Shown: one piece after another, positions 6,058-13,791 of the stretch
Position numbering within the stretch: the first letter of the stretch is position 1
Layout of the letters: each line of letters begins with the position of its first letter
Assembly (NCBI GenBank): GCA_900758315.1
Contig: CAAERF010000496.1
Coordinates: forward strand, 1-15,949
Direction: 5' to 3'
Source of the DNA: an uncultured Oscillospiraceae bacterium
GTDB taxonomy: Bacteria > Bacillota > Clostridia > Oscillospirales > Oscillospiraceae
Length of the DNA stretch: 15,949 nucleotides
Made by a program: the position numbers and the translations under genes
The notes under the pieces: generated by a model
Database searches by the model: none
What the model saw: the letters and a program-made list of their open reading frames with translations, nothing else
Told to the model about the DNA's origin: nothing

Positions 6058-7902
6058 ATGAAGGCAGAATTAGAGCGTATTTTACCCCGGGTGCAAAAGC
6101 CCGCCCGCTACACCGGCGGGGAGTACAACGAAGTAATCAAAGAGAAAGCGGACGTGGATGTGCGCTTTGCCCTGTGCTTTCCGGACACCTATGAAATCGG
6201 CATGTCCAACCTGGGGGTGCGCATTCTGTACGGTGTGATGAATGAGACGCCGGGCGTCTGGTGCGAGCGCTGTTTTGCGCCCTGGGGCGACATGGAAGAG
6301 GAGCTGCGCCGGGCGCAGATTCCCCTCTACGCCCTGGAGAGCGGCGACAGCCTCCGTGAGTTCGACTTCGTCGGCTTCTCCCTGGGCTACGAGATGGCCT
6401 ACACCAATGTGCTGAATATGATGGACCTGGCCGGGATTCCGCTCCACAGCGCGGAGCGTGGCGAGGAGGACCCCATTGTGGTCGCCGGCGGCACCTGCGT
6501 CTACAACGGGGAACCGCTGGCGGAGTTCATCGACATCTTCTCCCTGGGTGAGGGCGAGGATGTGACCCTGGAGATGATCCAGCTCTACCGGGAGGGCAGA
6601 GCGAAGGGGTGGAGCCGGCGGGAATTTCTGCGCCATGCGGCCCATGTGCCGGGGCTCTACGTACCCTCACTCTACGAGATCGCCTACCGGGAGGACGGGA
6701 CGATTGCTTCCATCACGCCTTTAGAGGGCGCGCCGGAGCGGATCACCAAGCGGATTGTCACCGATCTGGACAAGTCCTACTTCCCGGTGAAAACCATCAT
6801 CCCCTCCACTGATATTGTCCACGACCGGGTCATGCTGGAGGTGTTCCGGGGCTGCATCCGGGGGTGCCGGTTCTGCCAGGCCGGGTACTGCTACCGGCCG
6901 GTCCGGCCCAGAAGCGTGGACCTGCTGGTGCAGCAGGGCATCGAGTCCTGCAAGGATTCGGGCTATCAGGAGATGACCCTGTCCAGCCTGTCCACCAGCG
7001 ACTACCGGCCACTGACCGAGCTGTGTGACGGGCTGCTGGAGTACTGCGATCCCCGCAACATCAATCTGAACCTGCCCTCGCTCCGGGCGGACGGTTTTTC
7101 CATGAGTGTGATGCAGCGCCTCCAGCGGGCCCGCAAAACCAGCATCACCTTCGCGCCCGAGGCGGGCACTCAGCGTCTGCGGGATACCATCAACAAGAAT
7201 GTCACGGAAAAGGATCTGCTGCAATCCTGCCGCACGGCCTTTGAGGGCGGGTGCAACGCGGTCAAGCTCTACTTTATGCTGGGTCTGCCCACCGAGACCG
7301 ACGAGGATGTGGTGGGCATCGCGGACCTGGCCCAGAAGGTGTACTGGACCTGGAAGGAGTATGCGGTCAACCGGGCCCGCGGGGTGCGGATTACCGTCTC
7401 CACCTCCTTTTTTGTGCCCAAGCCCTTCACGCCCTTCCAGTGGGAGGCCCAGATCAGCATGGAGGAATACCACCGGCGGGTGGAGCTGCTACGCAGTTCC
7501 ATTAAGAACAAGTCGATTCAGTACAACTGGCACGAGATGAATACCAGCTACATTGAGGCGGTGCTGGCGAGAGGCGACCGCAGGCTGGGCCGGGTGCTGG
7601 AGGAGGTCTGGCGGGCCGGAGCAAGGCTGGACTCCTGGAGCGAGTACTTCTCCTTTGAGCGTTGGATGGACGCCTTTGCCCGCACCGGTGTGGATCCGGA
7701 TTTCTACGCCCGCCGGGAGCGGAAACGGGAGGAGATTCTGCCCTGGAGCATGATCGACATCGGGGTGCACACCGACTACCTGTGGCGGGAACGGGAGCAG
7801 GCATATCGTTCCGTGATTACGCCGGACTGCCGGGTCAAATGTATGGGCTGCGGCGCAAACTGCCTGCTGCCGGGCGGCGTCTGCGATGAGGACAGGAGGT
7901 AG
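6058..7902 (+). CDS. TIGR03960-type radical SAM protein with N-terminal B12-binding-like domain
   Basis: This 614-aa protein begins with the family-typical LPRVQKPARYTGGEYN. An N-terminal cobalamin-binding-like domain (about 30-190; FPDTYEIGMSNLG, VVAGGTCVYN, DIFSLGEGE) precedes a radical SAM core with the [4Fe-4S] motif CX3CX2C at Cys266, Cys270 and Cys273 (GCIRGCRFCQAG). Later strands include ITFAPEAGTQRLRD. The C-terminus has a second Cys cluster, Cys591, 595, 598, 602 and 609, whose first three have the same CX3CX2C spacing. The reaction of this family is not known to me; a modification of RNA or protein is only a guess. The ATG at 6058 fits the family N-terminus although the nearest purine-rich site (AGAGGG, 6038-6043) is 14 nt away. 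The DUF2344 partner follows after 6 nt. In Clostridia this pair commonly lies next to spoIVF genes, as here. Confidence 0.85.
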   Translation: MKAELERILPRVQKPARYTGGEYNEVIKEKADVDVRFALCFPDTYEIGMSNLGVRILYGVMNETPGVWCERCFAPWGDMEEELRRAQIPLYALESGDSLREFDFVGFSLGYEMAYTNVLNMMDLAGIPLHSAERGEEDPIVVAGGTCVYNGEPLAEFIDIFSLGEGEDVTLEMIQLYREGRAKGWSRREFLRHAAHVPGLYVPSLYEIAYREDGTIASITPLEGAPERITKRIVTDLDKSYFPVKTIIPSTDIVHDRVMLEVFRGCIRGCRFCQAGYCYRPVRPRSVDLLVQQGIESCKDSGYQEMTLSSLSTSDYRPLTELCDGLLEYCDPRNINLNLPSLRADGFSMSVMQRLQRARKTSITFAPEAGTQRLRDTINKNVTEKDLLQSCRTAFEGGCNAVKLYFMLGLPTETDEDVVGIADLAQKVYWTWKEYAVNRARGVRITVSTSFFVPKPFTPFQWEAQISMEEYHRRVELLRSSIKNKSIQYNWHEMNTSYIEAVLARGDRRLGRVLEEVWRAGARLDSWSEYFSFERWMDAFARTGVDPDFYARRERKREEILPWSMIDIGVHTDYLWREREQAYRSVITPDCRVKCMGCGANCLLPGGVCDEDRR

Positions 7903-7908
7903 CAGAAT

Positions 7909-8583
7909 ATGGCAAAACCCAGAAACCGGCTCTTGTTTTCCAAGGGAGGACGAGCCCGTTATATCTCCCACCTGGACCTGATGGCCACCTTCCAGCGGGT
8001 CTTTCTCCGGGCAGGGGTCCCCATCTGGCAGACCCAGGGCTTCAATAAGCACGCCTATGTCTCCATTGCGCTGCCTCTGTCGGTGGGCTACTCCAGCGAC
8101 TGCGAGATTCTGGAGTTTAACCTGGATGAGGGGATGCCCATGGAGGAGGTACCGGCCCATATGAACGCCTGTATGCCCGAGGGCATCCGGGTGCTCCAGT
8201 GCTACGCCATTGAGAAGCCCATCAAAAAGCTGGCGGACATCGACTGGACTGTCACCATGGAGTATGATCACGGTGTTCCGGAGAACGCCGTGGAGGAGAT
8301 CACGGACCTGCTGGGCCGGGAGAGCTTGGTGATTCAGAAGAAGTCCAAGAAGGCCAAAAAGGGCTATACCGAGCTGGACCTGATCCCGATGATCCACACC
8401 TGGGAGATGACGCCGGCAGAGCACGCGATTCAGGTGCACGCCAGGCTCATGGCCCAGAATCCGGGGCTGAATCCCGCTGTGATTATGGACACCATCCGCG
8501 CCCAGTACCCGGATGCGGCGCCGGATTTCGTGCGCTGTCACAGAAACGAAATATTTGACGTGGAGGGAAACGTCTTCCGCTGA
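7909..8583 (+). CDS. TIGR03936/DUF2344 radical SAM-linked protein
   Basis: This 224-aa protein, with N-terminus RLLFSKGGRARYISHLDLM and the following GFNKHAYVSIALPLSVGYSS, matches the DUF2344 family. In some bacteria DUF2344 is fused to the C-terminus of the TIGR03960 radical SAM protein, hence the name. Here it is a separate gene 6 nt downstream with a perfect AGGAGGT (7894-7900), so the two products probably act together. No catalytic residues are recognised. The C-terminal part has a basic stretch (QKKSKKAKKGY) that might contact nucleic acid, which is a guess. In many Clostridia a ribonuclease G gene and rplU follow; here a terminator ends the unit. Confidence 0.82.
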   Translation: MAKPRNRLLFSKGGRARYISHLDLMATFQRVFLRAGVPIWQTQGFNKHAYVSIALPLSVGYSSDCEILEFNLDEGMPMEEVPAHMNACMPEGIRVLQCYAIEKPIKKLADIDWTVTMEYDHGVPENAVEEITDLLGRESLVIQKKSKKAKKGYTELDLIPMIHTWEMTPAEHAIQVHARLMAQNPGLNPAVIMDTIRAQYPDAAPDFVRCHRNEIFDVEGNVFR

Positions 8584-8601
8584 GAAGCCGGAACGATAAA
8601 A

Positions 8602-8641
8602 ACGCTATGCAGTAGGGGAGACCTCTGCATAGCGTCTTTTT
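8602..8641. terminator. bidirectional terminator between the DUF2344 gene and tetR
   Basis: A perfect 11-bp inverted repeat, ACGCTATGCAG (8602-8612) with CTGCATAGCGT (8625-8635), may be extended by AGG/CCT inside the loop. The + strand continues TCTTTTTAT and the - strand continues TTTTTATC. It lies between convergent genes. Confidence 0.9.
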
Positions 8642-8645
8642 ATCT

Positions 8646-9251
8646 CTATGGCGTTTCGATGCCCTGCTCCGGCGGCTCTTTGGGCGCGTTTTCCAGCACT
8701 GCGGGCAGCGTTGAGCGGAGGATCAGGGACAGGTATTCCAGCACCTGTTCCTTACTGTATTCGTCAGGGTGCTGGAAGCGGTTGATCAGCATCCCGGCCA
8801 GCGCCTCAGTACACAGATTGCAGAGAAAGGACTTGAAGTCCGCCGCAACCCGAAGACCCAGCTCCCGTTCCGCCTGCTCCACGGCGGTGCGCATGATGCC
8901 GATGAGATCGTTGTAGAAGAAGCGCTTCATCTCCTCCCGGCCCATGGAGTCGTAGGCGCAGTTGAGGATGTGGGCATTGTCCTCCACGTAGTTGATGACA
9001 AACAGGATGGCGTCCTGGTAGTCGATAAGCAGGTCGAACTGGCGCACCACCTCCACCGCCTCCTGTTCTAGCATCCACTTCAGCAGAGAGTAGATGTCTG
9101 GAAAGTGATAGTAGAAGGTCTTGCGGTTCAGGCCGCAGTCTGCCGCGATCTCACTGACGGTGATTTTGGAGAGCGGTTTGTGCTCCATACGCTGTTTCAG
9201 TGCCGCGGCCAGTGCCTTTTTGGTGTGCAGTGTGGCTGCCTCGTGCTTCAT
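8646..9251 (-). CDS. TetR/AcrR family transcriptional regulator
   Basis: This 201-aa protein has an N-terminal TetR helix-turn-helix at about residues 28-50 (KITVSEIAADCGLNRKTFYYHF), where the FYYHF recognition-helix ending is diagnostic of the family. The rest is helical and would form the ligand-binding and dimer domain. The gene is divergent from the MMPL operon across 175 bp, the usual arrangement for a local repressor of an efflux operon, so it probably represses that operon and itself until a ligand binds. The ribosome binding site AGAGGTGG (9256-9263, - strand) lies 4 nt before the ATG. The ligand is unknown; fatty acids or envelope-active compounds are plausible because related MMPL exporters such as FarE of Staphylococcus are controlled in that way. 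Confidence 0.88.
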   Translation of the reverse strand: MKHEAATLHTKKALAAALKQRMEHKPLSKITVSEIAADCGLNRKTFYYHFPDIYSLLKWMLEQEAVEVVRQFDLLIDYQDAILFVINYVEDNAHILNCAYDSMGREEMKRFFYNDLIGIMRTAVEQAERELGLRVAADFKSFLCNLCTEALAGMLINRFQHPDEYSKEQVLEYLSLILRSTLPAVLENAPKEPPEQGIETP

Positions 9252-9274
9252 GTTACCACCTCTTACAGGAGATC

Positions 9275-9302
9275 AGTATACACTTGTCCGGTAAAAATGC
9301 AA
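9275..9302 (-). promoter_or_regulatory. probable tetR promoter
   Basis: On the - strand, TTGCAT (9297-9302) and TATACT (9275-9280) are separated by 16 bp. Transcription would start about 17 nt before the ATG at 9251, so the leader is little more than the ribosome binding site. Confidence 0.6.
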
Positions 9303-9320
9303 GGGAATCTCCACCCCAAA

Positions 9321-9374
9321 TGGCCGTACTTTGGCCGTTTTTTACCCAGCCGCACCGAAATTGACCGTTGTTTT
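9321..9374 (+). promoter_or_regulatory. three TGRCCGT direct repeats upstream of the MMPL operon promoter
   Basis: The heptamer occurs as TGGCCGT at 9321-9327, TGGCCGT at 9332-9338 and TGACCGT at 9362-9368, each followed by NNTTT. The first two are one helical turn apart (11 bp) and the third is 30 bp further on, at the edge of the -35. They may be binding sites for an activator or accessory regulator. Confidence 0.3.
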
Positions 9375-9396
9375 CGGCGAAAATTCCTTTTATACT
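9368..9396 (+). promoter_or_regulatory. promoter of the MMPL operon with internal palindrome
   Basis: TTGTTT (9368-9373) and TATACT (9391-9396) are separated by 17 bp. The start site would be near 9403. A palindrome TTTTCG-G-CGAAAA (9371-9383) overlaps the -35 and the spacer, where a bound TetR dimer would block RNA polymerase. It is therefore the most likely operator in the divergent region. Confidence 0.55.
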
Positions 9397-9426
9397 ACTG
9401 TTCATCAGTGAGAAAGGAGCGGGCGT

Positions 9427-9738
9427 ATGGCAGAACAGATCTTTAAAGTGTGCATGCAGGTGCCGCTCGGAGAACGGGAGGGGTGGCTGTGCATCCGGGA
9501 GCGGAATGGTGTGCTCAGCGGCTATCTGGACCTACTGGGTCACAGCGAACCCCTTTCAGGGGAAATCGAACCGGATGGTCAGTGTACCATCTCCGGCCGG
9601 ATCAGATCCCTTGTGCGGGCCATGGACTACACGGCCACAGGGACCATCTGGGACGGCCGGGTGTTTCTGAACGTCCGCACTCAAAAAGCAGTATTTCAAA
9701 TGACCGGAGAGGAAGTGTGCGATGAGACGGTTTTATGA
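9427..9738 (+). CDS. small protein of unknown function, first gene of the MMPL operon
   Basis: This 103-aa protein has no signal peptide and no membrane span, so it is probably cytoplasmic. The sequence is rich in short alternating strands (GWLCIRERNGVLSGYLDLLG, SGEIEPDGQCTISGRI, YTATGTIWDGRVFLNV), which suggests a small all-beta fold, perhaps a barrel. I do not recognise the family. It has a good ribosome binding site (AAGGAG, 8-9 nt before the ATG) and is the first gene behind the TetR-controlled promoter. Its last 17 nt overlap the start of the MMPL gene, which argues for coupled translation and a role tied to the transporter, such as an accessory or ligand-binding subunit. That role is inference. 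Confidence 0.8.
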   Translation: MAEQIFKVCMQVPLGEREGWLCIRERNGVLSGYLDLLGHSEPLSGEIEPDGQCTISGRIRSLVRAMDYTATGTIWDGRVFLNVRTQKAVFQMTGEEVCDETVL

Positions 9739-11791
9739 ACAGGTTGTCAAGCGGCCCAAGCTGATTGTGACGGTGTTTCTCCTGCTGGTTGTCCTCAGCG
9801 CTGTGTGCAGGCAGTTTGTGGCGGTCAACTACGACATGAACGACTACCTGCCGCAGGACAGCGCGTCCACTGTAGGGTTGGACAAACTGGAGGAGGAATA
9901 TGAGGGAGGCATCCCCAACGCGCGGGTGATGGTGCAGGAGGTGACGGTCCCGGAGGCCCTGGAGTACAAGGAACGGTTGCTCCGGGTGGATGGGGTCACC
10001 GATGTAACCTGGCTGGACGACGTGATCGACGTGACCCAGCCGCTGGAGATGGCGGACGCCGATGACGTGGAGACCTACTATCAGGATGAGGCGGCGCTGT
10101 TCTCGGTGACCATAGACGAGGAGAAATGCCTGGATGCCGTCAGCGAGATCCGGGATATCATCGGTGACGACAACGCCATGACCGGCAGCGCAGTTTCCAC
10201 AGCGGTGGCTACCACCAGCACCATCAGCGAAATTGCGAAAATTGCGTCGTTCGCCGTGCTCTTTGTATTGTTCGTACTGGTGGTGACCACCACCTCCTGG
10301 GCGGAACCGCTGATTATTCTGGCCGGTGTCGGCGTGGCTGTGGTGATCAACGCGGGCAGCAACCTGATTTTTGGCGAGATCTCCTTTGTCACCAACTCCG
10401 CGGGCAGTATCCTTCAGCTGGCGGTGTCCCTGGACTACTCGGTGTTCCTGCTGCACCGCTTTGAGGAGTGCCGCCGGGAGACGCCGGACGTCAGAGCGGC
10501 GATGGCGGACGCGCTGACCATGTCCACAGGCTCCGTTCTCTCCAGCGGCCTGACCACGGTGATCGGCTTTCTAGCCCTATGCCTGATGAAGTTCCGGATC
10601 GGACCGGACCTGGGCCTGGCGCTGGCAAAGGGCATTGCCATCAGCCTGATCTCGGTCTTCACCTTCCTGCCGGCGCTGATTCTGCTCACCTACCGGCTGA
10701 TCGACCGGAGTCGCCACCGCTCCTTTATGCCCAGCTTTCAGGGTTTTGGGCGGTTTGTCAGCCGAGTGATGATCCCGATGGCCTGTGTCTTTGCTCTGCT
10801 GATCGTCCCCAGCTACCTGGCTTCCAATTCCAACAGCTTTTACTATGGCTCGTCCCACATCTTTGGCGCGGGCACTCAGCTGGGAGATGATACCGCGGCC
10901 ATTGAGGACGCCTTTGGCAAAAACGACACCTATGTGCTGATGGTGCCCAAGGAGAGCACCGCCACCCAGCGGGAGCTGTCCGATGCGCTGCACCGTCTGC
11001 CGGAGGTCAAGAGCATCCTGTCCTATGTGGACACGGTGGGCGTGGAGATACCGGAGGAGTACCTGGACAGCGGCACGTTGTCCCAGCTGAACTCGGAGCG
11101 CTACACGCGGATGATGTTGTCTGTGGATGTGCCCTACGAGAGTGAGGAGACCTTTGATCTGGTGGAGCAGATTCGAGCCGTGGCCGAGCGCTACTATCCC
11201 GGCAGCTGGTATCTGGCCGGACAGGGCGTCTCCACCTATGACCTGATGGAGACGATCACTGCGGATACGGTCAAGGTGAATCTGGTGGCCATCGGCGCCG
11301 TCTTTGTGGTGCTGCTGCTGACCATGAAATCGCTCTCGCTGCCGGTGATTCTGGTGCTGAGCATCGAGACTGCCATCTGGATCAACCTGTCCGTTCCCTA
11401 TTTTACAGACAGTACCATCTTTTATATCGCCTATCTGATCATCAGTTCGGTGCAGCTGGGCGCTACGGTGGACTACGCCATCCTGTTGACCGACCGTTAC
11501 CGGGAGTACCGGCAGGACCGGGACAAAAAGGAGGCGGTGGTCAGTACCATCTCTACAGTGACCGTGTCCATCCTCACCTCAGCCAGCGCGTTGACGGTGG
11601 TGGGATTCTTGCTAGGGTACTTCTCCACCCACGGACTGCTCTCCCAGCTGGGCTACTTTCTGGGCAAAGGGACCCTCTGTTCCCTTGTCATTGTACTGTT
11701 TGTGCTGCCCGGCCTGCTCTATCTGTTTGACAGGGTGGTGATGCGCCGCCACCGGGCGGTACTTCCGAAAAAATACGGCGAGGTGAGTTAA
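9722..11791 (+). CDS. MMPL/RND family exporter
   Basis: This 689-aa membrane protein follows the two-fold MMPL plan: one N-terminal span (about 12-30), an extracellular domain (about 31-170), five spans (about 172-325), then a second set with a span near 345-365, an outside domain (about 366-515) and five spans to residue 672. The proton-relay Asp-Tyr pairs known from MmpL3 are present in both halves: Asp238-Tyr239 in SLDYSVFLLHRFEE and Asp584-Tyr585 in TVDYAILLTDRYRE. Such proteins use the proton gradient to move lipids, fatty acids or related hydrophobic molecules out of the membrane. The gene overlaps the 103-aa gene by 17 nt, and a secreted repeat protein follows after 1 nt. The Staphylococcus FarE/FarR fatty-acid efflux pair is a useful analogue, but the cargo here cannot be read from sequence. 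Confidence 0.88.
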   Translation: MRRFYEQVVKRPKLIVTVFLLLVVLSAVCRQFVAVNYDMNDYLPQDSASTVGLDKLEEEYEGGIPNARVMVQEVTVPEALEYKERLLRVDGVTDVTWLDDVIDVTQPLEMADADDVETYYQDEAALFSVTIDEEKCLDAVSEIRDIIGDDNAMTGSAVSTAVATTSTISEIAKIASFAVLFVLFVLVVTTTSWAEPLIILAGVGVAVVINAGSNLIFGEISFVTNSAGSILQLAVSLDYSVFLLHRFEECRRETPDVRAAMADALTMSTGSVLSSGLTTVIGFLALCLMKFRIGPDLGLALAKGIAISLISVFTFLPALILLTYRLIDRSRHRSFMPSFQGFGRFVSRVMIPMACVFALLIVPSYLASNSNSFYYGSSHIFGAGTQLGDDTAAIEDAFGKNDTYVLMVPKESTATQRELSDALHRLPEVKSILSYVDTVGVEIPEEYLDSGTLSQLNSERYTRMMLSVDVPYESEETFDLVEQIRAVAERYYPGSWYLAGQGVSTYDLMETITADTVKVNLVAIGAVFVVLLLTMKSLSLPVILVLSIETAIWINLSVPYFTDSTIFYIAYLIISSVQLGATVDYAILLTDRYREYRQDRDKKEAVVSTISTVTVSILTSASALTVVGFLLGYFSTHGLLSQLGYFLGKGTLCSLVIVLFVLPGLLYLFDRVVMRRHRAVLPKKYGEVS

Positions 11792-11792
11792 T

Positions 11793-13772
11793 ATGATGAA
11801 AGGTACGAAAAGAATTGCCGCGGCGGGATTATCCGTCCTGTTTCTCTGCGGCGCGGCAGTGCCTGCCTCCGCAAAGGGGACGGCCTCGGAGAAGGAGGAG
11901 ATCGTATACATCATGACCGATCCCTCTGGCGGTATCCAGAGCGTCAATGTGGTCAACCGCTTCTCCGGCAGCGGGAAAATCACCGACTACGGCGACTACT
12001 CTGCCGTGAAAATGCTGACCAGTACCGATCCGATTGCGCAGAACGGGGATCAGATCACCTTCACCACCGACGCCGATCAGGTCTACTATCAGGGTACCCT
12101 GAAGGGAAAGGAGATTCCGTGGAAGATCGGAATCACCTACTACCTGGACGGGAAGCAAGTGCCCCCGGCTCAGTTGGCCGGGAAGAGCGGTGCGCTGAAA
12201 ATCCGGTTCTCGGTGCAGGAGAATCCCGGGTGTGACGGCACGTTTTTCGACGACTACGCCCTCCAGGCGTCCTTCACGCTGGACACGGACCGGTGCAGAG
12301 AGATTACCGCCGACGGCGCGACGGTGGCCAATGTGGGCTCGGATAAGCAGCTGACCTACACTATCCTGCCGGGAAAGGGCCTCACGACCACCATCGAGGC
12401 CGACGTCACCGACTTTGAGATGGACGCTGTCCAGATCAACGGGATCAAGCTCAATCTGAACGTGGAAATTGACGAAGATGAGCTGATGGAAAAGGTGGAG
12501 GAGCTGATGGATGCCACCGCCAAGCTGAACGACGGTGCAAAGGAGCTGGACACCGGCGCCGGGGATCTGGAGTCGGGCAGTGGTGCGCTGAAGGATGGCA
12601 TCTCCACGCTGAACAGCGGCATCAGTGAGTTGGATCAGGGCATTGCCGCCCTGCAGACTGGGACCGCCGCCATGGAAAAGGGACTGAGCCAGCTCAACGC
12701 CAAATCGGGTACGCTGACAGAGGGCTCCGCTCAGGTGCGAGCGGCTCTGGAGACGATTCAGAGCAGTCTGGATCAGGTTTCGGTCAGCACGGACCAGCTG
12801 GAGCAGCTGACCGCCGCCTCCGGCGCGGTAAAGCAGGGGATCAGCGACCTGTACGATGGGATTACCGCCCTGCAAAGCAACCTGGGATACGCCCAGTACA
12901 AGGGGATTATGGCCCAGAACGGCCTGGATATCGACGAGCTGAAGGCGGGGAATCAGCAGGCGATCTCCGATCTCTCCGGGACCATTGCGGGCCTGCAAGC
13001 TACTCTGGACCAGATCAAGGATATTCCCGGCTATGAGGAGCAGACGGCGGAGCTGGAGACACAGATTCAGCAGCTACAGACCATTGCGACACTGCTTCAG
13101 GGCAACAACGCGGCCATCGGCGGCATGGAGAGTTATCTGGACAGCCTGTCGGGCGCGGCAGCCGAACTGCAGGCGGGCGCCGCAGAGCTCAAAAACCAAT
13201 ACGAGCAGTTTGACAGCGCCATTGCCAAGCTGGCCGGCACGCTCAGTGAGATGGTTGTAAAACTCTCCGCCCTGTCCGACGGAATCGACCAGCTGGTGAC
13301 CCAATACGCGGCGCTGGACGATGGTATCGGACAGCATACCGACGGTGTGGCAGAGCTGGTTGTTGGCTACAAGCAGTTGGTGGGCGGTGTGTCCGATCTG
13401 GCCGCGGGCAGCAAGCAGCTGGTAGACGGATCGGATGATGCCTATTCCGGCGTGTCTGAGCTGTATGACGGCGTTGTGACCCTGTGTGACGGCACGTCTG
13501 AGCTGGCTGATGGCACGGGAGAACTCCATGACGAGACCTCTGATATGGACACCAAGATACAGGATGAGATAGACGCCCTGATGGAGTCCATTCAGGGCGA
13601 TGAGACGGAGACCGTCTCCTTTGTCTCCAGAAAGAATAACAAAGTTGACGCGGTGCAGTTTGTGATCAAGACCGCGGCGATCGAGAAGGAAGAGGAAGCG
13701 GAGGCCGAACCCCAGGAGGAGGAACCGCTGACCGTCTGGCAAAAGCTGCTGCACCTGTTTGGTCTGAGCTGA
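11793..13772 (+). CDS. secreted Leu/Gly heptad-repeat coiled-coil protein, partner of the MMPL exporter
   Basis: This 659-aa protein has a signal peptide (residues 1-27, cleavage after ASA). A globular beta-rich region (about 30-225) is followed by two blocks of the xxxLxxG heptad described in TIGR03057: about residues 240-315 (LNDGAKELDTGAGDLESG) and about 490-580 (LSDGIDQL...LADGTGEL). Between them lie Gln-rich helices (about 316-480). After the repeats comes a short beta-like segment (608-630, VSFVSRKNNKVDAVQFVIKT), an acidic linker (631-645) and a short amphipathic tail, LTVWQKLLHLFGLS. No membrane span exists apart from the signal, so it should be outside the cell, perhaps a periplasmic-adaptor-like rod for the MMPL pump. 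The start is either ATG 11793 or ATG 11796, 5 or 8 nt after AGGTGAG. It begins 1 nt after the MMPL stop. Confidence 0.8.
   Translation: MMKGTKRIAAAGLSVLFLCGAAVPASAKGTASEKEEIVYIMTDPSGGIQSVNVVNRFSGSGKITDYGDYSAVKMLTSTDPIAQNGDQITFTTDADQVYYQGTLKGKEIPWKIGITYYLDGKQVPPAQLAGKSGALKIRFSVQENPGCDGTFFDDYALQASFTLDTDRCREITADGATVANVGSDKQLTYTILPGKGLTTTIEADVTDFEMDAVQINGIKLNLNVEIDEDELMEKVEELMDATAKLNDGAKELDTGAGDLESGSGALKDGISTLNSGISELDQGIAALQTGTAAMEKGLSQLNAKSGTLTEGSAQVRAALETIQSSLDQVSVSTDQLEQLTAASGAVKQGISDLYDGITALQSNLGYAQYKGIMAQNGLDIDELKAGNQQAISDLSGTIAGLQATLDQIKDIPGYEEQTAELETQIQQLQTIATLLQGNNAAIGGMESYLDSLSGAAAELQAGAAELKNQYEQFDSAIAKLAGTLSEMVVKLSALSDGIDQLVTQYAALDDGIGQHTDGVAELVVGYKQLVGGVSDLAAGSKQLVDGSDDAYSGVSELYDGVVTLCDGTSELADGTGELHDETSDMDTKIQDEIDALMESIQGDETETVSFVSRKNNKVDAVQFVIKTAAIEKEEEAEAEPQEEEPLTVWQKLLHLFGLS
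12510..13532 (+). repeat. degenerate heptad-coding repeats (xxxLxxG) in two blocks
   Basis: Two blocks of 21-nt coding repeats, about 12510-12740 and 13260-13532, encode xxxLxxG heptads. They are diverged at the DNA level and have no constant spacer, so they are protein repeats and not an array. They predict a long parallel helical rod with Gly at one heptad position. Confidence 0.65.
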
Positions 13773-13791
13773 GCAGATGTAGATAAAAGAG

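Noticed and set aside
7489..8541. 350-codon open frame on the - strand spanning the radical SAM and DUF2344 genes
   Set aside because: It covers two well-recognised genes on the other strand and shows no motif of its own.
9361..9396. TTGACC at 9361 as the -35 of the MMPL operon
   Set aside because: It would leave a 24-bp spacer to TATACT, too long. TTGTTT at 9368 gives 17 bp.
11829..12998. 389-codon open frame opposite the heptad-repeat gene
   Set aside because: It is a mirror of the Leu/Gly repeats of the true gene, with no independent support.
12510..13532. Repeat array resembling CRISPR or a minisatellite
   Set aside because: The repeats are diverged 21-nt coding units inside an open reading frame, with no constant repeat and no spacers.
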